Source: Cryoendolithus antarcticus | Taxonomy: Eukaryota; Ascomycota; Dothideomycetes; Cladosporiales; Cladosporiaceae | DNA: 64,000 nt | Direction of reading: 5' to 3' | Assembly: GCA_002077065.1 (NCBI GenBank) | Contig: NAJO01000039.1 | Coordinates: 1 to 64,000 of the forward strand | Shown here: positions 1 through 9,500 of the stretch, one piece after another | Layout of the letters: the number at the start of each line of letters is the position of its first letter | Numbering within the stretch: position 1 is the stretch's first letter | Position numbers and translations under genes: made by a program | The notes under the pieces: generated by a model | Seen by the model: the letters and a program-made list of their open reading frames with translations, nothing else | Database searches by the model: none | What the model was told of the DNA's origin: nothing

Positions 1-411
1 GTCACAGTCTTGGGAGCAGGGAAGTAGAGCACGAGAGCGCTGGAGTCCAGAACATGCTGGGACGTCTTGGGGCTGCCGGGCTCGTACAGCGTTCTCACAG
101 TGGCCTGTCGTGGCTTGGGAGCCGCTTTCTCGGGACACAGCTGGCGGTAGATGGGCAGACATCCTGGGCCAGAGACCCGAATGATGGCTATAGCTGCTCG
201 GCCGGGTGCAGTAGATACCGCGTAGATTGTAGCATCAGAGCTGTTTATGGCGCGTGAGTATGGTCGCGCGTTGGGTCGCCATTGAATGGCGTATTGCCTT
301 GGACGTGACGGGCCAGGGATGCATCTCGATGATGCTAGACGCGCAGTAGGCCGGGCTTGTACATTACATTTAGCCACTCGCGAGTGAGCTGCTACAGAAA
401 CGGAGCGGCAT
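1..411 (-). CDS. MSS1: tRNA modification GTPase MSS1 (MnmE/TrmE family), N-terminal fragment cut by window edge
   Basis: Only the amino-terminal part is present; the gene runs off the left edge on the minus strand. The frame from about 334 down to 1 reads a TrmE-type N-terminal domain: STAPGRAAIAIIRVSGPG, then LYEPGSPKTSQ and LDSSALVLYFPAPKTV, which match the folate-binding domain of mitochondrial MSS1/MnmE. The family forms the carboxymethylaminomethyl modification of wobble uridine in mitochondrial tRNAs together with MTO1. The GTPase domain lies outside the window. The frame stays open to beyond 420 but has no ATG. The nearest upstream ATG (411..409) opens MPLRFCSSSLA and can be joined by a 43-bp intron at 335..377 (exons 378..411 and 1..334); the donor GTGGCT is weak, so the start is tentative. 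The basic, Ser-rich leader fits a mitochondrial presequence. Confidence 0.8.
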
Positions 412-714
412 GATCGCTGTGCCGCCTTCATCTACAGCCGACTCAATGATTGCTGTGATGTACAATCACATAGTGCAGTGATCGTAGTGTAGCGACAGCC
501 AAAGCAAGAGGAAGGCTGTACTCAAATATACACGTCAGTGAGTATCAGATGTGCGCCAGTACACAAGGTGAACTAGTTTTGAACCAAAGATAGTACAGTG
601 GCATAAGCGGAGCAAGTTATGGAGCAGAGTGATATAGTGCAATTGGTAGAAGTCCATTTACAAATGCATAACTTTTGGTCCCCGTACCTTTACATCCATT
701 CCCCGTGGGTATCA
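412..714. other. intergenic, MSS1 upstream / TSC2 downstream flank
   Basis: About 300 bp between the putative MSS1 start and the TSC2 stop, both minus-strand. It would hold the MSS1 promoter and TSC2 3' end. I see no conserved element. Confidence 0.5.
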
Positions 715-3700
715 TCATTTCAGCCCAAGTGACGCCAGCCAACCCGTTCCCTTCGCCTTTTCCTTTCCCTTGCCCTTTCCCTCCTCCACGTGACTCACCG
801 CCGCCCCATCACCCTTGCCCACCTCGTTTCCATATCTCGCCCGGAGCTGCTTGATCTGATTCAACCTCAGCCGCCACGAGCTCCGATAGCTCTCATCATC
901 CCTGTTCATCCACACCTCAGAGAAGATGCAGGCATTGAGAGCCAGGTTTCTGACATAGTCAGGCAGTGATGATCCACTGACGAGCTTCGCTTCAGCAGCC
1001 GAAGAGAGCGAAGGGAAGCCGGGCGCAGTGAGAACCTCGACCCTATAGTAGCGCTCTCCGACGGGTGTCTTCATCGTGTGCGTACGTGACTGTAGGAAAG
1101 TCGTACGCACTGATGGCGTGATTACGACGTACACGTAGTTGAACGCTGATGGAAACATGTCGAAGACAAAGGGAATACCGGAGTTGTTGAAAACAATGTT
1201 GACGTGGTCATTGCCTGTGTGACGCTTCTTCTTGGCAATGGTTGTAGCATCATCGTCATTCTCGTGTGTTGGCATCATCGTAGTAATGTGGTAGACGAGT
1301 TCGGTGACTTCGCTGTTCCAGACTATCGCTGTCAGACCATCGGTCCCCGTCTGTGTATCAAGACCCTGACTGTTGAAAGCTGCATCCTTCAACTCTTGAA
1401 GCCGCCCAAGAGACTTGACAAATTCGCGGTAGTCTGGCGATCCGCTTGAATTGAGAAAAACTTTCTCTTCGGTAGTTTGGCCTTCGCCGATGTAGATAAC
1501 ACCAGCTTTGTGCGAGTCCAGTCCCGGCGTTCTGTCAAAGACGTCAATTGCACGCGTGATAGCCTGTTCCTCAGGTAGATCGATGACTTCGCCAGAGCCA
1601 AGCGGTGATGTAAAGTCTGGCACTGTGAAGCTGCCGTAAATTCTACCACCTTCATCGCCTGGGTAGATGGGCACCAGCAAGTCTACCCCATGGTGTCCCA
1701 GCTGACTGTGCAATGTAGTCTCTATCTTACTGTCATGCTGATCCTTTCTGTCCCCACCTGTCGTCCGCTGATGCAAACTCCGAAAGGTACCAGATGGGCG
1801 TCGAGTAGTGACGACGGACTTGCCAGTCCTGAACGAAGTATGCGTCGTGATGATGAGTAGTCCGAAAATCCGGGTCTGTACATGCGGTACCCCGTCCTCC
1901 GGGTCGAAGCACAGCAAGGGCTTCGTCAGGTGCTGTTTGCTCTTTCCATACTGGACTGTAGCGATTGTCGCATCGTTCGCATCCTGTGCGACTTCAGCAT
2001 CAACACTATCCATGAGGTCAATCGTGACCAATCCTTGATCTTCTAACACCTCCGCGCCGTCTACATCTTTGTACGCCAGTCTGCTCGTAACGTACTCCTT
2101 GATAGCTGCGCGATGCTCAACTCTGGTCGCGAGGTACCAGAACACAATTGTATGATACGCAAGGGCATGCACGTACTGTGACATGGTTTGCTGAGACTCA
2201 CTGTCGCTGCTACTAGCTTGATCGCTCAGCTGGGTTCTGCCATCCGATGCCTTGTTGCGTAGAGAATCCAGGTAGCTGAAAGCAACTCCAAATATTCTCT
2301 TGAAGTCTTCGAAGCGGAAGCTGTGCTTGTACAATGCTTCCAGACGTGATAGACCAGATAGGAACTCCAGGACGTGGATCGCAAGATGTCTTTGCGTGAC
2401 CATCCGATGCATCTTCTGCAAGATCTCGTCCATGAAAATGCTTGTAGTCTGAGGCATCTCATAGCAGCAAATGGTGAGGGCGTGTATACAAGCGATGCTC
2501 ACTGTGTCAGACGATCCTGCGGTCTTCAGCAAGGCTCTTATCAGCTCTTTGTGTTCTGATGTTTCGAGTTCTGCCCGATAGCTGATCAAAGTGGTGAGGA
2601 TTTTGACGTATGCCACAGCATGCTCAGCTTTATCATCGTTGAGCCGGGCGGAGACGAGTTTGAAGCACCGTTTGACAGTATGCTCTTGCCTGTAGAACAA
2701 AGTGTGATTGCCTAGCTGCTCGGGGAACGAGCTGAGGACAAAGCGGACGCAGTGGTCGTCTCTGGCTGGACATTCGGGGTTCATTTCGATGACAGCGAGG
2801 ACGTTTGATAGCCATGCGTGCAGGGATAAGTCGGCCGCTTTGACGTTGTCGGGCTTGGACGCTGCACTCTCCAATTTCCCGGCTGCTTCGTCGGCCACCA
2901 TGTAGATCGCGCCATCGACAGCTGCGCGCAGTCGGGCAAGCGTTCGAAGTGCCCTCAACTTGGCAGATGGAGCCGCGGCTGTGTTGGCAATTCTTGCCAT
3001 ACCGTCGATCAAGTTATCGATCTTACGCGGTCCATCAAGGACATGCCCAGATCTAGCAATAGCTGCGTACGTCAATGTGCTCAGTGCCGTAGTCATGGCC
3101 ACCGCAGCTTCTACTATAGTCTCCTCGGTTGAAATGCGATCTGTGAAGCAGCGGATGAACCTGCGCAGAGTCGCACTATCGGGCGAATATGGGTACACCA
3201 ACTTGTTATCAATCGCCTCGACAAGCTGCTCCTGGAGCTCATTGCTTTGATACTGAAATAGGGTGTAGACCTCCTCTGGCATTTCTCCTTCGCCTATGCC
3301 TTCGTCGATCGCCAGCCTGAACTGCTTGATCAGTGCGGCCGTCATTGCTGTGGTGAGGGGATGTTGAGCGCGTGCAGCCAGGTTGGCAAGTCTGCGTAGA
3401 TCAGAGTTGTTCAACTGTTCAGCGTGTCGTGTGAGCAATCCGACCAGAGTGTGAGCGATCGGATTGTCGTCGGTGAAGTGGGCTAGGCTGACAACATCAA
3501 TGCAGGTTGGCCAGCTGGCGGATCTGCCGACTTCGACTGTGGCAAGTTCATCCGTGAGTACCCTGTGCATTACGCCAAGCACTTTTTCGTGTATCGCTTG
3601 ATCGCCCTGGCACATGAGCCTATAAAGCAGCGGTAGCAGCTCAAATACCGACACATTTGGTGATCCGGCCTCACCAACATCGCCCAGTGCTAGTCTCTCT

Positions 3701-4447
3701 TGTACTAGCTGGAGAGCACCCGAAGTCACGGCATACTCCTTCCTAGTACCAGCATGACCAGCACACCGAAGACTTGATAGTAGCGCCGTGATGCAACCTT
3801 GACCAGAATGGGATTTTACGCCGTGCTGGAACACAGACCAAGCCTTATCTGCCAGACTCTTGTGCTTATTCATACGACGACCTTGGTGGTAGCTGTAAGC
3901 GACAAAGCGCGTCAAACACAGCAAGCTTTCATACGGGACTGCCGCAAAGATTCCGATCGTGTCGACAAAGTCCAAGCTCGTGTACAAATCTGTGGTGGAC
4001 GTAGAGTCGACCGCACGCGACAGAATAGCTTCCAGGAGACTCCGCAGCCCCGCCTGCGTGATCCATTTTGCATGGCGCTGGACGACCTCCTTCGCTTGTC
4101 GCAGCACTGGACTGAGCGAGACATCACTCTCGACAGCTCTGATAAGACGATCGCAGACTTCGGCCTCGAACGGACTAATGTCAAGGACACCAGACCCGCT
4201 ACCAAGACTGAATACTGCATTGGCATGGTCCGTGGTTGTGGCTATCGGAGCATGTATACTGTGCAGATTGCTGTCAGCGTGTGGCTCTGTCCAAAATACT
4301 GAGAACACTGGAAGCCGTGTGACGAAGTCCGATTTGAACGTCAAGCAACGGTCGGGCGCAGCCCTATGCCTGCCGTTCCTCGACGATGCATACTATCCGC
4401 TTGAGCGAAAATCTCATGGTCTCTCACTCCACTGACAGATGCATCAT
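715..4447 (-). CDS. TSC2: tuberin (TSC2), Rheb GTPase-activating protein, 5' end uncertain
   Basis: Large alpha-helical protein ending in a RapGAP domain (roughly the last 300 residues). The catalytic asparagine-thumb motif reads KRHTGNDHVNIVFNNSG, closely matching the tuberin GAP signature, so the enzyme looks competent. Tuberin with hamartin turns off Rheb and so restrains TORC1. The tail is Lys/Gly-rich (GKGKGKEKAKG). The long open frame covers 715..4392 but contains no ATG near its 5' end. A workable start is ATG at 4447 in a 20-nt exon 4428..4447 joined to 715..4378 across a 49-bp intron, giving 1227 residues. That model lacks roughly the first 200 residues expected for filamentous-fungal tuberins, so further upstream exons or real N-terminal shortening are both possible. 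The identity is firm; the first exon is not. Confidence 0.85.
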
Positions 4448-5662
4448 GATATTGAGGTCTCGGTTTAGAGACTGTCGAGAGCCACGGGCTGTCCGGCAAC
4501 GCCTTGCGGCGATCCGATCAGGTCTCTCATCGTCGGGATCTTGCCACGAAGTTCCTCGCAGCGCGATCAGCAGCAGCTTAAGCGGTCTGCAGACTGCTGG
4601 CGTAGCGGAGCCACAACTTTATCGCATGTGCTGCTCTCGCTCTGCGCTGCAATGGCGGTTGCCGCCATCGACAGGAGTGGCAAACGGTCTGCAACTAGCC
4701 GCAAGCCCGCCCTGGAAATGCTATGTCGTTGGCCGACGATCCCTTATGTCTGGACGAGATATATCCGTTTCCAGGATATGAATTCCTGTTTGTAGCGCCA
4801 AGCCGCGGCTTGACTTGCCTCGCAACTCGGTTATGGCCCCAGGTATAAAGAAGAAAAGAAATGTCAGCGACAGAACGCACCTTGACGTTGTAATGGAAGG
4901 AAGGCCTTGTGAGCTTAGACTCGAAGTCGGTCTCCATTCCACACTGACAAGGGCATCCCTCTTTTCTTCCATACAGGGTGGCGGAAGGATGGTCCGACGG
5001 AACAGACGCAGATTTCCCGGGATCTCCGCATAGCCGTTGTTCGCAAGGTCAAAGAGAAGGTCGACCTTGTATCCGTGATCAGGAGTCGAATCGCATCGGG
5101 AAGGTAGAAGATGGAATCGAAGAGCGTGTCAGACTGTTATTTGAACTCCAAACGTTCAGCTGCGATCCCGTCTCAGTCGCTGCGTGCATCCCACGTTTTC
5201 GATGGTGGTGGCGTGCGGAGAAGTCGGGTCAAGTGCAGTCACCCGCGTGGTACGTGGAGAGTTCCAATGTCGTCGGTAAGTAACTGGACGATTCAGCGAG
5301 ACGCTTTGTGTTTCGAGAGAAATTCCGAGTCACCAACGAAAGGCTTGTCGAGGATTCTACATCAAGCTTTTCGCAGCGTTAGTGAACGTTCCGTGGTCCC
5401 AGACCCGAACCGGCACGTGGGGGAGACCCAGCGCCAAACTTTGCAAGCGTGATGCCTGCCACGCCTCGCTGCAAGGGACAATGACCTGCATAAATTCGGT
5501 TCATGCAGATCTTGCATAAGCAGCATCGACCGCAACATGAAGAGTTGACACCGAGAAGATAATGCTCCAGCAGGTGAGGCCGGCAGTGTGGTCGCCGGGC
5601 GACATTCCGACAAGAACTTGAGCCAACGTCACCCACGACGACATCTGCTGTATTCGTTGGCG
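4448..5662. other. 1.2-kb divergent intergenic region between TSC2 and TRS120
   Basis: Shared upstream region of two divergent genes. Short open frames occur on both strands but none resembles a known protein. Missing TSC2 N-terminal exons, if they exist, would lie here on the minus strand. Confidence 0.4.
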
Positions 5663-8600
5663 ATGGACCGCTTTTCACCTGTTGCTGCCGCCCACATACG
5701 CGTGCTTGTACTGCCGATTGGACAAATCGAAAGGAAAGCCTATGTGACTGTGCTTCGAAGGCTGCAGACTGAAGCATCTGTCATTCGTCACAGTGCGTTG
5801 AGTGCTCTTGTAGACGGCGATGACTTCGCGCTGTCGCCAAAGAGGTTTGAGCAGGGTTGCCTGCTGTTCAATTACACCTCGAGTGCACCGGATGAGCATG
5901 TGCTGCAGTATAGCCCATATGAGCTTTCGAGGGAGACGCTGCTAGTGCTTGGCATCGCGAGTGCAAGCCCAAGTAATGCAATCGATGAGAAACACTTGAG
6001 CGCCACCGCAGAACATCTGCGTGAGAAGCATTCGCGAGCAGTTCATCGCCAAGTACTCCTCTTACATGATAGCGATGACGTGGGAAACTCATCGAGAAGT
6101 AACATTGTGGTCAGGCGGCCGCTTGAGGAAGGCAGCACATCACTTCAGGACGCCATGAACGGAGTGGCGGTGCGCTTCCTGCGAGAGCTGACAACATACG
6201 CCCAGGCGATGCAGGCATCTCCCAGCATACCGACACCGGGTCAGGCATCGAGAACGCTGCAACGTATGTCTTGGCTTCGAGACGCAGATGGTAGACCTGG
6301 AAGTGGCTCCGGATATTGCACCCCACTAGGCAGCCCGACAGGAGAGGACGTGCCTTCGAGATCAACATCCCGGAGTCGAGCTTCACCGGCTACGTCTTTC
6401 GACCAAATTGCTGGTGCGAACACTGCGCCCAGTGCACTAGCTCGATCAGACAGCAGCTCGAAGAAACATAACCGGACGGCAAGTCAGGATCGTATCGCAC
6501 TCAATGGCTTTGGATCCGGTATGTCACAGGAGAAGATCAAGAAGCGTGGCAAAGCACGAGTTGGCATCGTGTCAGGTACTATTCACATGCTCGCTGGTCT
6601 GTGGAGCGAGGCTCTAACACTATTGGTGGATCATACTACCCAGGTTCGCTCACTACACGATCCCCTGTGGCACGCGAAGGGACTCGAAAACATCATAGTC
6701 TGCCTCATGCTCCATGCTTGGCAAGCTGTGGACTTTCAGCTTCCTGCTATCTGCTATCCTGCGGTAGAGCGTAATACTTCCGTGCCAGGCGCCCATCGTT
6801 TCTCCCTTGGCCTGCCTTCAGGCTCGAGTCGCTCTGGAGACACAGCTGACTCGGCATCGAAACGCAGACTGGCTGGAGTGTTACCAGACCTGGTGAAGCA
6901 GGTGATCATGCTTTACCGATCGAACGAAGGAAGTACGGAGCTCGATACACTCTTGCTGCACGAAGCCACTGTTCGGCTTACGAAGCTGCTGGCAGTCATG
7001 AGTACCAATGGCGGTCAATTCGATCAGCCGATACTTGCGCAGATCGTCGGCGATTTCCAATCGAATGGTTCGAAACAGAGTTCGAGAAGTAGTTCGAGTA
7101 ACACAGCGACATCCAACTCAGGAACCGGCTCGAAAGTAGCGGTGGTCGAGCTACTCAGCACTGCTCTGCCCAACAATGACGATGGCATCAATACTTCCGA
7201 CCATCTCGTAATACTTTCTGGCATAGCATCGGTGTACTCAACACTGGGAATGCAACGGAAGAAAGCGATCACCATGAAGGAGCTCGTCATACGACTTACT
7301 GCAGCATTGAACCACGCTCGTAAACTTGGAGCGGCTGAAATGGGTATACATCCAGCAGCAAGCTTATCAGCAGAGACAGGTATTGTAGCATCGCCGCAGG
7401 AGAGTCGCAGTATGCTCAATATGGTCACTGAGATCGCTCGCGTCTATGGCATAGATCTTGTCGATCCTGCATATCTGCGGCAATCGACAGAAGGCGAATC
7501 TACAATCCTGCCTGCGTTGTCAAACCCTGACTTCGGCAGTAGTCCCATGAAGATTGCAACCTTGAAAGAACTTCTGGCACTGTGCGAAGCAGCTCCAGAT
7601 CCACACGGTATACTCCGGATACTTGCTTCTTTCCTACGCTTAGCCAGTCCGAGTGCCGCAGTCGACTTGACCACCCGAACCGATAGCATCGAACTTGCAC
7701 CGGAAGAGCAGTCGCGGCTGGCGAATATGATGAGCCGTACGATAGGTGTTGCGCGGCACCTGGGATTGCAGGACACGCAAGTCGAGTACTGGGATCCTTA
7801 TATGCTTCGCGGCCTGACATTCGCGCCGGCATCCATGCAAAGAACACTGATCGACCGGCAGAAAATCGTGCGGGCTGCAACGGGCACTGGATCTAATCCG
7901 CTGCTCTATGACCCGAACAGTAGCCGACAAGCCACCGCGCGACAGAGCACTGTCCTTGTACAACATGAGACTGCGACCTGTCTAGTGACGCTACAGAATA
8001 CCCTCGACGTAGCTATTGAAATCGAGTGGATCCAGCTTGTTACAGACCGCGCAATGCTTGAGGTCGAATCCAAGTCCGTGCAGCTAGGTGCAGCCTGCCT
8101 GCAGCAAGTCGCTTTGCAAGTCGTGCCGACTTCGGTCGGGAAAGCAGTCGTGACGGCGTGCAAGATCAAAGTCCTTGGCTGCCGTGAGCAAGACTTTTCA
8201 CTTGTTCAGGGTCCGTGGGCTTCAGCGAAATCTCTACTCACCACGGCTTCTCAGACGGCGGTTGGAGTCGGCGGAAGCACGGGACTGACGACTAGTACTG
8301 TTTCCCTCGAGGGCATTGCGAGTATGCCGGTTATCGAGCTCAAGAGCACGTCATTGCAAGAAGATACACTGCGCATACTCGAGGGCGAAAGCCAAAGGTT
8401 CGAGATCACCGTTCGCAACACGTCGGTCGTGGACGCTGCCATCTCGGAGGCTGTTTGCACCTCGACCTGCCTCAGGATTGTACACACGGATGAGACGATA
8501 GGCGCAGGCAGTACAATGATCCTGCGGGCTGAACTGGTAGGCGAGATGGATGTCTCCAACCTTCGAGTCAACGTCTTTTACTCAAGAGCTTCTGGCATCG

Positions 8601-9361
8601 ATACCTACGCACGTCTCCTCTCCGTACCCATACACGCGACCGTGAGCGCAACACTGCAAGCCCAAGATCTCGAGATCATTCCTTCTGCAACAGGAGACGA
8701 AGCTTTCGACGTCTCCTTCACCTTGGCCAACAATCATCGCAGCGACACAACATACATATGCGCCACCCTTCACGACTCAACATGGACCGATGAACCCTCC
8801 TCCATCCTCTCCTCATCACAAAGCCATCGCATACACCTCACGCTCCCGCAGTGGAATGCTACTTACGTCCCCGATTCCTCGCCCGCAGACCTGCTAGCCC
8901 AAATGCTCGCCCACATCCGCATAAGTTGGACCCTGGGCTCTCATAGAGGCACGACCTCACTCGTCTCCCTAACCTTGCCTTCTTCGGCAATCCCACACCT
9001 CCGCGGCGATCCGGTAGCCGTCTCCCTTACCCCATTTCCCCATCCACTTACACAGGGCACGTTCGCGCCGCTGATCGTCAAGCTCCGCAATCGGACTGCC
9101 TCGCCAAGCGCCGCGCTGTACCTCCAGCTACATCCTCACATGGGCGGAGCGGATCCGCCCGCGGTGGTGGGATCCCTGACGAGGCTTGTGCCTGCGCTGA
9201 AGGCTGGAGATGAGAAGGAGGTGGAGTTCTCGGTGTGTCCGTTTTTGGTTGGAGAACTGGAGGTGAAGGCTAGTATGAGGCCAGCACGGCCGGGCAGAGC
9301 TGTGAAAGAGAGCGGGGATGGGGAGAGCTGGAGTAGAGTTGTGAGGGTGGTAGTGCGGTGA
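5663..9361 (+). CDS. TRS120: TRAPPII complex subunit Trs120 (TRAPPC9, Aspergillus HypA)
   Basis: Single-exon protein of 1232 residues. The start MDRFSPVAAAHIRVLVLPIG is the usual N-terminus of fungal Trs120; an open frame extends 75 nt further upstream only through a GTG and is not used. The family is a defining subunit of TRAPPII, the guanine-nucleotide exchange complex for the late-Golgi Rab Ypt31/32. Visible features are the conserved N-terminal region (residues 1-200), a low-complexity Ser/Arg-rich insert (about 210-300), a helical middle containing the segment GTIHMLAGLWSEALTLL, and a beta-rich C-terminal half of immunoglobulin-like character. Length agrees with the family in filamentous fungi. 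It faces TSC2 across a divergent region and converges on the VTC gene with only 139 bp between stops. Confidence 0.93.
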   Translation: MDRFSPVAAAHIRVLVLPIGQIERKAYVTVLRRLQTEASVIRHSALSALVDGDDFALSPKRFEQGCLLFNYTSSAPDEHVLQYSPYELSRETLLVLGIASASPSNAIDEKHLSATAEHLREKHSRAVHRQVLLLHDSDDVGNSSRSNIVVRRPLEEGSTSLQDAMNGVAVRFLRELTTYAQAMQASPSIPTPGQASRTLQRMSWLRDADGRPGSGSGYCTPLGSPTGEDVPSRSTSRSRASPATSFDQIAGANTAPSALARSDSSSKKHNRTASQDRIALNGFGSGMSQEKIKKRGKARVGIVSGTIHMLAGLWSEALTLLVDHTTQVRSLHDPLWHAKGLENIIVCLMLHAWQAVDFQLPAICYPAVERNTSVPGAHRFSLGLPSGSSRSGDTADSASKRRLAGVLPDLVKQVIMLYRSNEGSTELDTLLLHEATVRLTKLLAVMSTNGGQFDQPILAQIVGDFQSNGSKQSSRSSSSNTATSNSGTGSKVAVVELLSTALPNNDDGINTSDHLVILSGIASVYSTLGMQRKKAITMKELVIRLTAALNHARKLGAAEMGIHPAASLSAETGIVASPQESRSMLNMVTEIARVYGIDLVDPAYLRQSTEGESTILPALSNPDFGSSPMKIATLKELLALCEAAPDPHGILRILASFLRLASPSAAVDLTTRTDSIELAPEEQSRLANMMSRTIGVARHLGLQDTQVEYWDPYMLRGLTFAPASMQRTLIDRQKIVRAATGTGSNPLLYDPNSSRQATARQSTVLVQHETATCLVTLQNTLDVAIEIEWIQLVTDRAMLEVESKSVQLGAACLQQVALQVVPTSVGKAVVTACKIKVLGCREQDFSLVQGPWASAKSLLTTASQTAVGVGGSTGLTTSTVSLEGIASMPVIELKSTSLQEDTLRILEGESQRFEITVRNTSVVDAAISEAVCTSTCLRIVHTDETIGAGSTMILRAELVGEMDVSNLRVNVFYSRASGIDTYARLLSVPIHATVSATLQAQDLEIIPSATGDEAFDVSFTLANNHRSDTTYICATLHDSTWTDEPSSILSSSQSHRIHLTLPQWNATYVPDSSPADLLAQMLAHIRISWTLGSHRGTTSLVSLTLPSSAIPHLRGDPVAVSLTPFPHPLTQGTFAPLIVKLRNRTASPSAALYLQLHPHMGGADPPAVVGSLTRLVPALKAGDEKEVEFSVCPFLVGELEVKASMRPARPGRAVKESGDGESWSRVVRVVVR

Positions 9362-9500
9362 GTCGACCGCGACCGCACGACTGTAGACGTGAGCAATGAA
9401 TTCAGGGCGAGGTCAGCAGGATGGTACTATGTACATGTATCCACAAAACGCGCTATACAGTCTCCACACGATGACCAGCATTCAGGGCCAAGATCAGCAT

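Noticed and set aside
3799..4435. Plus-strand open frames of 158-167 codons across the TSC2 gene
   Set aside because: Antisense shadows of the tuberin coding sequence.
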